Below, piece after piece: positions 50,341-60,084 of a DNA stretch of 64,000 bases; positions within the stretch are counted from its first letter, which is position 1; the number at the start of each line of letters is the position of its first letter. The notes beneath the pieces are model-generated. The model did not search any database. It was not told where the DNA came from and was given only the letters and a program-made list of their open reading frames with translations. The translations under genes and the position numbers were made by a program. The DNA comes from an uncultured Burkholderiales bacterium (GTDB lineage: Bacteria; Pseudomonadota; Gammaproteobacteria; Burkholderiales; Casimicrobiaceae). Location: the NCBI GenBank assembly GCA_937944385.1, contig CALDYQ010000047.1, positions 1-64,000 of the forward strand, read 5' to 3'.

Positions 50341-51132
50341 ATGGCGGGCGGACTCATCATCGGGCAGGTCCTTCACAGGCGGCTTCGGCCAGTCGTGCAT
50401 GCGTTTCGCTACCCGATGTTTCTGCTCGCACTGCCGGTGGCGAGACTCAACGACTGCAATTCCTTGCTTCCGATCAACCGGTGGGGGCTCGTGAGCTTTC
50501 ACGAGCGCGATCACGGCGCACGCGACGGGACATCCCTGTTCGATTGGTTCCAGCGCGAGGTGGGCCCGCACCTGGGCTGTGATCCCTTCGCCGATGGCCG
50601 CACGGTCACGCTTTACACGCAGCCGCGCATCTTCGGGTATGTGTTCAATCCGGTGAGCTTCTGGGTCTGCCGCCGCGCCGAGGGCAGTGTCTACGCCGTG
50701 CTGGCCGAAGTCAACAATACCTTTGGCGAATCGCACAACTATCTGCTCGGCGAGCGCGATGCGACGATCGCCGATGGCGCAACGATTCACGCGAAGAAAC
50801 TTCTGCATGTCTCGCCCTTCAACGAAGTCCGCGGTGGTTACCGCTTTCGCTTCGCGCTCGCCCAGCCCGAACGTGGGTGGCTCGCCCGGATCGACTACCT
50901 CGACGGAGAAGGCGAAGAAGAAGGCGGCAAGAGCGTTGTGCTCGAGACCGCGCTTTCGGGCCGCGAGGTGCCGCTCACGCGCCGGGCACTACTCGGTCAG
51001 CTCGCACGCCATCCGCTGCAGGCGGTGGCGGTGATCGTGCGCATTCACTGGCACGCGCTTCGCCTGTGGTGGAAGCGCGTCCCCTTTCATGGAAAGCTTC
51101 CCTCCAAGGCCACTTCGCTCTCCCGCTCATGA
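50341..51132 (+). CDS. DUF1365 protein
   Basis: About 263 residues from ATG 50341; the GTG at 50314 overlapping the previous stop lacks proper ribosome spacing. DUF1365 landmarks are VLHRRLRPVVHAFRYPMF, LYTQPRIFGYVFNPVSFWVC, EVNNTFGESHNYLL and KKLLHVSPF. The function is unproven; it always travels with the COG2907 oxidoreductase and the methyltransferase, and is implicated in membrane lipid modification. Stop overlaps the next start (ATGA). Confidence 0.9.
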   Translation: MAGGLIIGQVLHRRLRPVVHAFRYPMFLLALPVARLNDCNSLLPINRWGLVSFHERDHGARDGTSLFDWFQREVGPHLGCDPFADGRTVTLYTQPRIFGYVFNPVSFWVCRRAEGSVYAVLAEVNNTFGESHNYLLGERDATIADGATIHAKKLLHVSPFNEVRGGYRFRFALAQPERGWLARIDYLDGEGEEEGGKSVVLETALSGREVPLTRRALLGQLARHPLQAVAVIVRIHWHALRLWWKRVPFHGKLPSKATSLSRS

Positions 51133-52406
51133 ACGCAGAAAGCAACACGCTCGATTCCGCCCCCGCCCGCTCCATTCAAAGCCGGGCTGACACCCGTCTG
51201 TCCTGGGCAGCGCGGCTCATGTTGGCTGCCCTGCGCCGGATCGCGCGCGGCCGCCTCACGGTCATCTTGCCCGGCGGCGATGAAGAGGTGATCAACGGTC
51301 GAGAAGAAGGCCCTCAGGCGGTGCTGCGCATTCATGATGCGAGCTTCGCACGTCGCGTGCTCGTCGGCAGCGACGTCGCCTTCGCCGAGGCCTATCGCGA
51401 CGGTGCCTGGAGCACGCCGGACTTACCTGCGCTGCTCACGCTGCTCGCGCTCAACGGCGAGGCGCTCGGCGAGCTCTACCACTCTCGCGGCATCACTGAT
51501 TGGCTGCTGCGTCTGAGGCACTTGCTTCGGGCCAACACCAAGCGGCAGGCCCGAAAGAACATCGAGGCGCATTACGACCTGGGCAATGCCTTCTACCGCC
51601 TCTGGCTCGACGAGACGATGACCTACTCGGCCGCGCTCTTTGCCGGGGAGCCCGCGCGCGATCTCTCGAGCGCACAGAACGCCAAGTACGACCGCATCCT
51701 CGCCCAGATCGATGCACCGCCGGGCGGGCGCCTGCTCGAGATCGGTTGCGGTTGGGGCGGGTTCGCCGAGCGCGCGGCGCGCCGCGGCTTTCGCCTCACC
51801 TGCGTCACGCTCTCGCCCGCGCAACGTGAATACGCGATCGAGCGTATGGCGCGCGCGGGGCTCGCCGACCGGGTGCGAATCGAACTGTGCGACTACCGAG
51901 ATATCGCGCGCACCCTGGGCGGCGACTTCGATGGCGTGGCTTCGATCGAGATGGCCGAGGCGGTCGGGCAGCGCTACTGGCAGGCCTACTTCGATGCCGT
52001 GGCCCAGGCCCTCAAGCCGGGTGCGCGGGCAGCGATCCAGGTGATCACGATCGAGGAGCGCCGCTTCGAGCGCTATGCCCGCACAAGCGATTTCATCCAG
52101 CAGTACATCTTTCCGGGCGGCATGCTGCCCTCGCCCGAACGTTTCATCGCACACGGGCAGGCGGCGCGCCTCGCGATGGTCGATCGTCATGAGTTCGGCC
52201 GCGACTACGCCGAAACGCTGCGCCGCTGGCTTGCGGCCTTCGAGGCCCGACTGCCCGAGGTGCGCGCGCTCGGCTATGACGAGGCCTTCATCCGGCTCTG
52301 GCGGTTCTACCTCGCCTACTGCATCGCAGGGTTCGATGCCGGCTCGATCGACGTGGGGCAGTACACGTTCGAGCGCGCCGCGGCGCACGGCGCGGAGGCC
52401 TTGTGA
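51129..52406 (+). CDS. Cyclopropane-fatty-acid-synthase-like methyltransferase
   Basis: 425 residues, ATG overlapping the DUF1365 stop. SAM-dependent methyltransferase acting on unsaturated acyl chains of phospholipids. NIEAHYDLGNAFYRLWLDETMTYSAALF and LLEIGCGWGGFAERAA are clear CFA-synthase motifs, and FIQQYIFPGGMLPS and the YCIAGF segment follow. The VASIEMAEAVG stretch places it with the COG2907-associated branch rather than classic Cfa (SIGMFEHVG). Products could be cyclopropane, methyl-branched or furan-type acids. Confidence 0.9.
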   Translation: MNAESNTLDSAPARSIQSRADTRLSWAARLMLAALRRIARGRLTVILPGGDEEVINGREEGPQAVLRIHDASFARRVLVGSDVAFAEAYRDGAWSTPDLPALLTLLALNGEALGELYHSRGITDWLLRLRHLLRANTKRQARKNIEAHYDLGNAFYRLWLDETMTYSAALFAGEPARDLSSAQNAKYDRILAQIDAPPGGRLLEIGCGWGGFAERAARRGFRLTCVTLSPAQREYAIERMARAGLADRVRIELCDYRDIARTLGGDFDGVASIEMAEAVGQRYWQAYFDAVAQALKPGARAAIQVITIEERRFERYARTSDFIQQYIFPGGMLPSPERFIAHGQAARLAMVDRHEFGRDYAETLRRWLAAFEARLPEVRALGYDEAFIRLWRFYLAYCIAGFDAGSIDVGQYTFERAAAHGAEAL

Positions 52407-52993
52407 GCGCGGTTGGCCACGGACACCCGAACGTGCGGCGACGGCTCCTGGGCGTCGCTGCGGCCGGCGCGGCCTGGGCCATGGGGCCCCTGTCCTCGCT
52501 GCCCGCTTTCGCGAGTGGTCAGCCCAAACCGCTGCCGCCAGAGGTGAGCGAGCTGCTGCCCGAGCTCAAGGTCCGCGGTGGCGGGCTTTTACGTGTTTGG
52601 GGCTTTCAGGTCTACAACGCTTGGCTGTGGACGCCGGGCGGCGGTCCCTACGATCCGGCGCGCCCTTTTGCGCTTGACATCGAATACCTGCGAAATTTCA
52701 CGGCTCAGGCCCTCGCCGAGCGATCGATCGAAGAGATGCGTGGCCAGGGGCGCGGCAGCGAGGCGGTGTACCCCCGCTGGCTCGCCGAGATGCAGCGCGT
52801 GTTCGTCGACGTCAAGCCGGGTGATCGGCTCACCGGTGTGGCCACCCCAGAGCGGCGTGCGCGGTTTTTCTACAACGGTGTATTCCGCGGCGAAATCGCC
52901 GACCCCGCGTTCACCGACGCCTTCTTCGCGATCTGGCTGTCGGAGCGCTCCTCGCAGGCGCGCTTCCGAGATCTGCTGATCGGCAAGCGCTGA
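52403..52993 (+). CDS. Exported chalcone-isomerase-like protein
   Basis: 196 residues from GTG 52403 overlapping the methyltransferase stop. A twin-arginine-like RRRLLGVAAAGAAWA signal leads to export. LRVWGFQVYNAWLWTPGG, ALDIEYLRNFTAQALAERSIEEMR and ARFFYNGVFRGEIADPAF match the chalcone isomerase-like family found with CFA-type clusters. The fold binds fatty acids in relatives; the function here is unknown. Confidence 0.85.
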   Translation: MSAVGHGHPNVRRRLLGVAAAGAAWAMGPLSSLPAFASGQPKPLPPEVSELLPELKVRGGGLLRVWGFQVYNAWLWTPGGGPYDPARPFALDIEYLRNFTAQALAERSIEEMRGQGRGSEAVYPRWLAEMQRVFVDVKPGDRLTGVATPERRARFFYNGVFRGEIADPAFTDAFFAIWLSERSSQARFRDLLIGKR

Positions 52994-54297
52994 TGCCGCA
53001 CGGTGCTGCGACTGCCGACGATCCCGAAGCTGCAACGGCGCGAACGGGAGAGCTGACGCGCGGCGAGCTCGCGCGCTACAGCCTGTTTGCGGCGCCGCTC
53101 GCGATGGCGGCGCTGCCGATCTACGTGCATGTGCCCAAGCTTTATGCCGAGCTCGGGCTGCCGCTGGCCGCGCTGGGTCTGCTCCTGCTCGTGCTCCGCT
53201 TCGCCGATGCGCTGATCGATCCCTGGCTCGGCCGATGGAGTGATGCGATGGCGACCCGCTATCGCGGCTGCCTGCTCGCCTCTCTGTCGCTTTCTGCGGG
53301 CATGCTGCTGCTCCTCAACCCTGCCTGGCGCGTGCTGCCGCTCTGGCTGTGGCTGTCTGGTGCGCTCGTGTTGGTCTACCTGGGCTTCAGTCTGGCCACG
53401 ATCGCCCATGGCGCGTGGGGTGCCGAACGCCCGCACACCCCGACCGCGCGCACGACGCTCACGGCAAGCCGCGAGGCGACCGGGCTCGTGGGCGTGCTCT
53501 TCGCGGCCGCCCTGCCTGCCGTGCTCGGGGGCGATGGCCCCGGCACCACCGCCCAGGGCCTCGCCCGCTTCTCGTGGATCTTCATCGCGGTGCTCGTGAT
53601 TGCGCTCGTCCTGCTCTGGCGCGTGAGCGAACGCAAGCAACCGGTTGAAGGCGAGCCCCGGGCCCTCTCGATGGTGCTGCACGATGCGCGGTTTCGGGCG
53701 CTGATTGCCGTGTTCGCGTTGAACGGCATCGCCTCGGCGATCCCGGCCACGCTTCTGCTCTTCTTCGTCGAGGACGTGCTTGCGGCGAAGGACTGGGAGC
53801 CGGTCTTCCTCGTCGCCTATTTCCTCGCCGGGGCGCTCGCCATGCCGCTCTGGGTGTGGCTCGCCCGCCGCCTGGGCAAGGTCCACGCCTGGGCCGCGGG
53901 CATGCTGCTCGCGGTCCTCGCCTTCTGCTGGGCGGTGACGTTCGGCCCGGGCGATCGCCTGCCATTCCTCATCGTCTGCATCGCCACCGGCGTGGCCCTC
54001 GGGGCGGATCTTGCGCTGCCGCCGTCGCTGCTCGCCGATGCGATCGCCAAGCGCGGCGCGCAGGCGCTGGCGGGGAGCTACTTCGGCGTCTGGGCCTTCG
54101 TCACCAAGGTGAACCTCGCGCTCGCTGCCGGGCTCGCCCTGCCTGCGGTCGCCTGGTTCGGCTACCGCGAAGGAGATGCGGCGTCGAACCTGGGTGCCCT
54201 CACCGTCGCCTACACACTTTTCCCGTGCGCGCTCAAACTCTTTGCGCTCGCGATTCTCCTGCGCTTCAAGAATCGACTCTCGGAGACACCAGTATGA
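52993..54297 (+). CDS. MFS transporter, GPH/COG2211 type
   Basis: 434 residues with about twelve hydrophobic segments. The first loop has FADALIDPWLGRWSDAMATRYRG, the MFS motif of the glycoside-pentoside-hexuronide group, and KDWEPVFLVAYFLAGALAMPLWVWLARRLGK is the repeat in the second half. The substrate is unknown; linkage suggests a lipid or envelope molecule. Start overlaps the previous stop by one base. Confidence 0.87.
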   Translation: MPHGAATADDPEAATARTGELTRGELARYSLFAAPLAMAALPIYVHVPKLYAELGLPLAALGLLLLVLRFADALIDPWLGRWSDAMATRYRGCLLASLSLSAGMLLLLNPAWRVLPLWLWLSGALVLVYLGFSLATIAHGAWGAERPHTPTARTTLTASREATGLVGVLFAAALPAVLGGDGPGTTAQGLARFSWIFIAVLVIALVLLWRVSERKQPVEGEPRALSMVLHDARFRALIAVFALNGIASAIPATLLLFFVEDVLAAKDWEPVFLVAYFLAGALAMPLWVWLARRLGKVHAWAAGMLLAVLAFCWAVTFGPGDRLPFLIVCIATGVALGADLALPPSLLADAIAKRGAQALAGSYFGVWAFVTKVNLALAAGLALPAVAWFGYREGDAASNLGALTVAYTLFPCALKLFALAILLRFKNRLSETPV

Positions 54298-54821
54298 AAC
54301 GTCTGTTCACGCTCTTTGTTGCTGCCCTCGCGTTCGTCGTGGCGGGCTGCGCCTCGGTGCAGGTCACCGACTACGCCGCCGAGCGCCCCAGGTTCGACAT
54401 GCGCGCCTACTTCGACGGCAAGCTGGTCGCGCACGGCATCATCCAGGACCGCTCGGGCAAGGTCATCCGCCGCATGCGTGTGGACATGACGGCCACCTGG
54501 AACGGCAACACGCTCACGCTTGACGAGGACTTCACCTATTCCGACGGCGCAAAGGAGAAGCGTGTCTGGACGATCGTCAAGGACGGCGATCGCTACACCG
54601 GCACGGCGGCCGATGTCGTCGGTCAGGCCACGGGCATTGCGGCAGGCAACGCGCTCAACTGGCGCTACGTGCTGCAACTGCCCGAAGCGCAGGGCGGCTG
54701 GCGGATCGACTTCGACGACTGGATGTGGCAGCTCGATGAGCGGGTGATGATCAATCGCGCGGTGTTCTCGAAGTTCGGTCTCCGCTTCGGTGAAGTGCTC
54801 ATCACGTTCTACAAACAATGA
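54294..54821 (+). CDS. DUF3833 lipoprotein
   Basis: 175 residues. The signal peptide ends in a lipobox (FVVAGC), so it is a predicted lipoprotein. The domain FDMRAYFDGKLVAHGIIQDRSGKVIRRMRVDM and LDEDFTYSDG fits DUF3833, a family confined to these clusters. It probably acts at the outer membrane. Overlaps both neighbours by ATGA. Confidence 0.9.
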   Translation: MKRLFTLFVAALAFVVAGCASVQVTDYAAERPRFDMRAYFDGKLVAHGIIQDRSGKVIRRMRVDMTATWNGNTLTLDEDFTYSDGAKEKRVWTIVKDGDRYTGTAADVVGQATGIAAGNALNWRYVLQLPEAQGGWRIDFDDWMWQLDERVMINRAVFSKFGLRFGEVLITFYKQ

Positions 54822-55591
54822 GCCTGAATCCGCCTATCCGTGACTGGGCGCGTCAGCGCGTCTGGGTCATCGGTGCCTCCACGGGCATCGGCCTCGCGCT
54901 CGCGCAGGCGCTGCTCGCCCGTGGTGCGCGGGTGGCCGTCTCCGCGCGGCGCGCCGAACGCCTCGAGGCCGAGTTCGGCTCGGCCGCGAATGCGCTCCGA
55001 CGGCCGCTCGACATGACCGACCCTGAAGCGCTCGAGCGCGCACTCGACTCGATCGTCGCCGCCTGGGACGGTCTCGATGTCGGCATCGTCATGGCCGGAA
55101 CGTATCAGGCACTTCGCGCCTGGGAGCTCACACCCGAGGCGATCCGCGAGACGATGCAGACCAATGTCTACGGCGCGATGAATGCGAGCGCGCTGCTCGT
55201 CCGACGGTTCCTTGCGCAAGGCGCGGGGCATGTCTCGATCGTCTCGTCGTTGGCCGGCTATCGCGGACTGCCCAAGGCCGCGGTGTACGGGCCGTCCAAG
55301 GCCGCGATGATCAATTTCGCCGAGACGCTCTGGCTCGATCTGGCGGACAAGGGCATCGGGGTGTCGGTCGTGAATCCCGGCTTCGTCAGGACACCGCTCA
55401 CAGCGGGCAACGACTTCAAGATGCCTTACCTGATGGACCCCGAGGACGCCGCCCGCGAGATGATCGCCGGATATGAGGCGGGCGAGTTCGAGATCCACTT
55501 CCCGAAGGCGTTTTCGCGCCAGCTGAAGCTGCTCCGGCAGTTGCCCTACGGGCTCTACTTTCGCGCGATCAAGCGTGCGACCGGCTTATGA
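54818..55591 (+). CDS. Short-chain dehydrogenase/reductase
   Basis: 257 residues. Classical SDR: GASTGIG cofactor motif, the NAG-like motif as MAGTY, catalytic serine in SIVSSLAG and YGPSK (YxxxK). Binds NAD(P) and acts on an unknown alcohol or ketone, possibly an intermediate of the lipid modification. ATGA overlaps with both neighbours show one translational unit. Confidence 0.93.
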   Translation: MSLNPPIRDWARQRVWVIGASTGIGLALAQALLARGARVAVSARRAERLEAEFGSAANALRRPLDMTDPEALERALDSIVAAWDGLDVGIVMAGTYQALRAWELTPEAIRETMQTNVYGAMNASALLVRRFLAQGAGHVSIVSSLAGYRGLPKAAVYGPSKAAMINFAETLWLDLADKGIGVSVVNPGFVRTPLTAGNDFKMPYLMDPEDAAREMIAGYEAGEFEIHFPKAFSRQLKLLRQLPYGLYFRAIKRATGL

Positions 55592-56046
55592 CCATCCGAG
55601 CGGCGGCACGGCCGGCACCCCTGGTGCCGATGATCGATTTCTACGAGTCGCTCACCGAAGTCTCGCTCGCTCGGATCGGCACGGTCTATCACGAGCATGC
55701 GCGCTTCAAGGACCCGTTCAACGACGTCGTCGGGGTGGCTGCGATCGAGGCAATCTTTCGCCACATGTACGCGACCACGAGTGAGCCGCGTTTCGTGGTG
55801 ACGAGCGCGGCCCTCTCGCCCGACGGCCGGGAGGGCTTTCTGGCCTGGACGTTTCACTTTCGTCTGAAGGGCGACGGGCCAAGGGTCGAACGCATGATCC
55901 GCGGGGCGACCCATGTCACATTCGCCGAGGACGGACGCATCTCCGATCACCGCGATTACTGGGATGCGGCCGAGGAGCTCTACGAGAAGCTGCCCGTGAT
56001 CGGAGCGCTCATGCGTTGGCTCCGCCGGCGCATGGGCGGCGCATGA
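55588..56046 (+). CDS. SnoaL-like (NTF2-fold) protein
   Basis: 152 residues. The single domain begins IDFYESLTEVSLARIGTVYHEHARFKDPFNDVVGVAAIEAIFRHMY and contains GRISDHRDYWDAAEELYEKLPVIG, the nuclear-transport-factor-2-like pattern of small enzymes and binding proteins in these clusters. Function unknown. Its stop is the first TGA in an 11-bp tandem repeat. Last gene of the plus-strand set. Confidence 0.88.
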   Translation: MTIRAAARPAPLVPMIDFYESLTEVSLARIGTVYHEHARFKDPFNDVVGVAAIEAIFRHMYATTSEPRFVVTSAALSPDGREGFLAWTFHFRLKGDGPRVERMIRGATHVTFAEDGRISDHRDYWDAAEELYEKLPVIGALMRWLRRRMGGA

Positions 56047-56073
56047 GCGGCGCATGAGCGGCGCATGAGCCGG
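56041..56073 (+). repeat. Three tandem 11-bp repeats at the gene end
   Basis: GCATGAGCGGC occurs at 56041-56051 and 56052-56062, and as GCATGAGCCGG at 56063-56073. The first copy carries the SnoaL-gene stop. Each copy carries ATGA. Copy-number change would not alter the upstream protein because the stop is in the first unit. Confidence 0.85.
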
Positions 56074-56090
56074 AGCGACGGCAGCGACGC

Positions 56091-56576
56091 TCAGAAGAGC
56101 AAAGCGGCGGCGAAGACGCCGATCATCGTGAAGACGAGCACCACCTTCACGAGCGTGCCGACGATCAGACCGAGCCAGGTCGCGAGCCCCACCTTCACCG
56201 CCTGCGGGGCGCGCCGCCGCGCGATCAGTTCTCCCGCCACAGCGCCGACGAAGGGCATCACGAGCACGCCCACGAGTCCCATGAACAGGCCGACGACGGT
56301 GCCCACGGCCGCCCCGACGAGCGCGAGCGTGCTCGCGCCGGCCCGCTTGGCGCCAAGGACAGTGGCCAGGTAGTCGGTGACCCAGGAAACGAGCGCGAGC
56401 ACCGCGCAGAGGACGACAACCCAGACCGGGACGCGCGCGAAGTCGTCGATCCACGCGCCAAGCACGATGCCGGCCAGCACGAGCGCCACGCCAGGCAAGG
56501 CGGGCAGCACGGTGCCGACCAGCCCTACGAGCATGAGCAGGATGACGAGAATCCAGAGCAGGGCGGCACTGTCCAT
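56091..56576 (-). CDS. DUF456 membrane protein
   Basis: 161 residues with four to five hydrophobic segments. LVGLVGTVLPALPGVALVLAG and DYLATVLGAKRAGAS, then GLVGVLVMPFVGAVAGEL, match DUF456. Function unknown. It is convergent with the lipid cluster (45-bp gap) and in line with rpoH, 198 bp downstream of it; that spacer holds nothing recognisable. Confidence 0.88.
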   Translation of the reverse strand: MDSAALLWILVILLMLVGLVGTVLPALPGVALVLAGIVLGAWIDDFARVPVWVVVLCAVLALVSWVTDYLATVLGAKRAGASTLALVGAAVGTVVGLFMGLVGVLVMPFVGAVAGELIARRRAPQAVKVGLATWLGLIVGTLVKVVLVFTMIGVFAAALLF

Positions 56577-56774
56577 GAAAAGCGCTATCCCGCGTCAAAC
56601 CCGCGGAATGTACAGCGCGGACTTCGCTGGTCAGGCGGGTTCATGCTCTGACCTGCGGTTGGCGCGAGCGCCTTGCAGCGCCCACGGCGATCTCGGACGA
56701 GTTTTCCTTCCGGAAGCCGGCGGCCGGCGATCCCATGGGTCGACCGCTCGCTCCGGAACGACGGAACTGGCGCC

Positions 56775-57641
<867 letters not shown>

Positions 57642-57857
57642 CGATATACCCCCTTCAGGAGACGAACCGTCGGGCTGCGGACGGCGCGCAGTGGACAGCC
57701 GTAAGCATGTGCTCACTGCTGTTGGGCCCCTTTTCCTATGAGCCACTCCCCCCACGTGGGGGCGGTCGAACAGGCTCGGTGGCCTGTCTTCCGCCGGAGA
57801 CCCGGCGGCGATCCCGCCACTGGGTGGAGCGCGTCAGGCGCCTGAGTCGACGCCGTT

Positions 57858-57884
57858 TTAGCACTCTCGCGAACTGAGTGCTAA
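57858..57884. promoter_or_regulatory. CIRCE element (HrcA operator) upstream of rpoH
   Basis: TTAGCACTC, nine bases, GAGTGCTAA: an exact match to the CIRCE palindrome. It lies 217 bp upstream of rpoH; TACGAT on the minus strand (57884-57889) abuts it and could be the -10 of an rpoH promoter. hrcA itself is not in the window. Confidence 0.95.
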
Positions 57885-58414
57885 TCGTAGGAAAAAGTTC
57901 CCGACAAAAACACTCGGGCATCCATCAGCGGTCCTGCGGCGGCCGCGCCAGCGCGCGGGCCGGTCGCCGTCCGATCCAGCCCGACCCGGCTCGGGCGGGT
58001 CGGTTCGCCTTCGCAGATCTCACGTGCGAGATCGAGCGGCGCGGTCGGCGCGGCGCGATAGGGGCTCGCCCCGGTGAGCAGCCGGTCGAGGATGACGCCG
58101 AGCGCGTAGAGGTCGCTCGCCGTCGTGACCGGCTCGCCGCTCCGGTCGGGGCGCTCCGCCTCCGGCGCAGTCACGAAGCCCGATGCCGCAACCGCGAAGG
58201 CATCCTCCGGCAGGAGCTCGGTCGCGCCGTCGGCGACGAGCAGCGAGCGCAGCTCGGTCTCGAGCGCGACGTCGCCTGCGCACGCCTCGGTCACGAAGGC
58301 ATCGCGCGCAGAGAGCCCTTCGACCACGAGCGCATCGGCCACGATCTCGCTCACGCGAGCCCAGCGCATGGCGGCTTGATCGGCGGGCGTCTGCTGGAAG
58401 TGGGGGGAGGTCAT
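57881..58414 (-). pseudogene. Remnant of a serine/threonine protein kinase
   Basis: An open frame of 177 codons from ATG 58414. Its first about 70 residues resemble the N-terminus of kinases paired with ECF sigma factors (ARVSEIVADALV, FVTEACAGDVALETELRSLL). It then jumps to kinase subdomains VIII-X (TAPEAERPDRSGEPVTTASDLYALGVILDRLLTGASPYR). The glycine loop, catalytic lysine, HRD and DFG motifs are all missing, so an internal deletion has removed the catalytic core. The frame ends by chance at a TAG inside the CIRCE element. Confidence 0.72.
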
Positions 58415-58664
58415 GCCTGACTCGCGTCGCGGCCGAGCTCGCGCAGCAGAAACAGTCGCGCGACCGACCATTCCCGCTTTTACGGTGGCCGGCGACACGC
58501 CAAGCGTGCGCCCGATGTCTTCGATGGTCTGCCCGCCGAAGAACTTGAACTCGACCACCTCGGCCTGTCGTGGCGAGAGCGGCATCCAGCCGCAGGAAGT
58601 CGATTTCGCGCTCGGCGCGCGGGGCAGTGACGCGGCGGACGCTACCAGCGCGCCGCCGCACTCA
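58411..58664 (-). pseudogene. Remnant of an ECF sigma factor
   Basis: Only region 4 is left: SPRQAEVVEFKFFGGQTIEDIGRTLGVSPATVK, then after a +1 shift near 58475 the expected continuation WSVARLFLLRELGRD to a TGA that overlaps the kinase start. A further frame change near 58580 separates an upstream fragment (AEREIDFLRLDAAL). Region 2 is absent. This is the C-terminal scrap of a sigma factor of the type that travels with the kinase next to it. Confidence 0.7.
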
Positions 58665-58692
58665 CAATGACAGCGGCATCACCTCGCGCGCA

Positions 58693-60084
58693 TCATCCAG
58701 CCCATTCCCGGCGAACGCGTTCGGCACTGGCCAGCGTGTCGCCGAAGGGTTGCCCGACCACGCCGGCCGCGAGCGTGGCATGCGTGTGGGGATCGATCAG
58801 CAGGAAGCGGCCGCGCGCGTGTCGCACAGAGGTGCCGAGGGGTAGCGGTTCGGCCGCCTCGATGTGCACGGCGGCGATGTCGTTGGCCGCAATTGGCTGA
58901 TGGTCGACACTCCAGGCGGCCTGCGCGAGGTCGAGCCGGGCCGTGACCCGCTCGACACACGCCATGACCCAGCGCGTCCCGTGCCGAAGCAGGACGGGGC
59001 GACCTGGGACGAGCGCCGCAGCATCCAGCCACGCCAGGGTGGCATCCAGCCGCTGGCCGAGCTGCGCTGCTGCCGCCGTCGTCAGCCAGTCGCCCCGGGC
59101 GATGTCGAGCGGCTGGTCGAGCCGAACCGCCACCGCATCCCCTGCCTGGGCCTGTGCCGAAGGATGCCCGGCGACACGCAGGGCAACCACCGTGGCGGTC
59201 GGCGCTCCCGATCCGGTCGGGAGGGCACGGATCGGCTCGCCCACGCGGAGCGTGCCCTCCGTGAGTCGCCCGCAATACCAGCGTGCACCGTCGATATCAC
59301 TGTCCCGCAGCGACCACTGTACCGGCAGCCAGGCCGGGGCCTCGGCACGCACGTCCGAAACGGGCGCTGCCGAGATCTCGCCGCCCGCAAGTGATTCCAG
59401 GGCTTGAAGCAGCGTCGGCCCGTCGAACCAGGTCATGTGCTCGCTTTGGCACGTGACGCCGTCACCGGTCAGTGCCGAGACGGGCAGTGCCAGCCAATCC
59501 GGCAAGCCGAGCACGCCGGCAAGCACCGCAAATGCGTCGCGTACCCGCTCGAATACCGCGCGGTCGAAGTTCACCGCGTCCATCTTGTTGATCGCGACCA
59601 GCACATGAGGCAGCCCGAGCAGGCGCACGAGTGCGGCATGTCGACGCGTCTGCTCGAGCAGAATCACCTCCGGCGCATCGAGATCGAGTTTGGTCACGTC
59701 GACGAGCAGCACTGCCGCCTGGGCATGCGAGGCGCCAGTCACCATGTTGCGCGTGTACTGCGCATGCCCTGGCGTGTCGGCGATCACGAACTTGCGGCGC
59801 GGCGTGGCGAAGTAGCGCCAGGCGACATCGATCGTGATGCCCTGTTCACGCTCGGCCTCGAGCCCGTCGGTCGCGCGGGAGAGGTCGAACCCGTCGGTCG
59901 CGGTGCCGGCGAATGCGCTCGAGGCGAGCCCCGCGAGCTGATCCGCCATCAGCGCGCGGCTGTCGTAGAGCAGGCGGCCGATCAGGGTGCTCTTGCCGTC
60001 GTCCACGCTGCCGCAGGTGATGAAGGTGAGCGGCGCTGACGGACCCTCGGCATCGGGAAGGGACGGGGTGTTCACGGCTTGCAT
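58693..60084 (-). CDS. cysN: Sulfate adenylyltransferase subunit 1 (GTPase) CysN
   Basis: 463 residues. GTPase subunit driving APS synthesis by CysD. G domain: GSVDDGKSTLIGRLLYD, the GITIDVAWRYF switch, DTPGHAQYTRNMVTGAS and NKMD. Two beta-barrel domains follow. There is no fused CysC kinase domain. Its start overlaps the cysD stop. Confidence 0.96.
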   Translation of the reverse strand: MQAVNTPSLPDAEGPSAPLTFITCGSVDDGKSTLIGRLLYDSRALMADQLAGLASSAFAGTATDGFDLSRATDGLEAEREQGITIDVAWRYFATPRRKFVIADTPGHAQYTRNMVTGASHAQAAVLLVDVTKLDLDAPEVILLEQTRRHAALVRLLGLPHVLVAINKMDAVNFDRAVFERVRDAFAVLAGVLGLPDWLALPVSALTGDGVTCQSEHMTWFDGPTLLQALESLAGGEISAAPVSDVRAEAPAWLPVQWSLRDSDIDGARWYCGRLTEGTLRVGEPIRALPTGSGAPTATVVALRVAGHPSAQAQAGDAVAVRLDQPLDIARGDWLTTAAAAQLGQRLDATLAWLDAAALVPGRPVLLRHGTRWVMACVERVTARLDLAQAAWSVDHQPIAANDIAAVHIEAAEPLPLGTSVRHARGRFLLIDPHTHATLAAGVVGQPFGDTLASAERVRREWAG

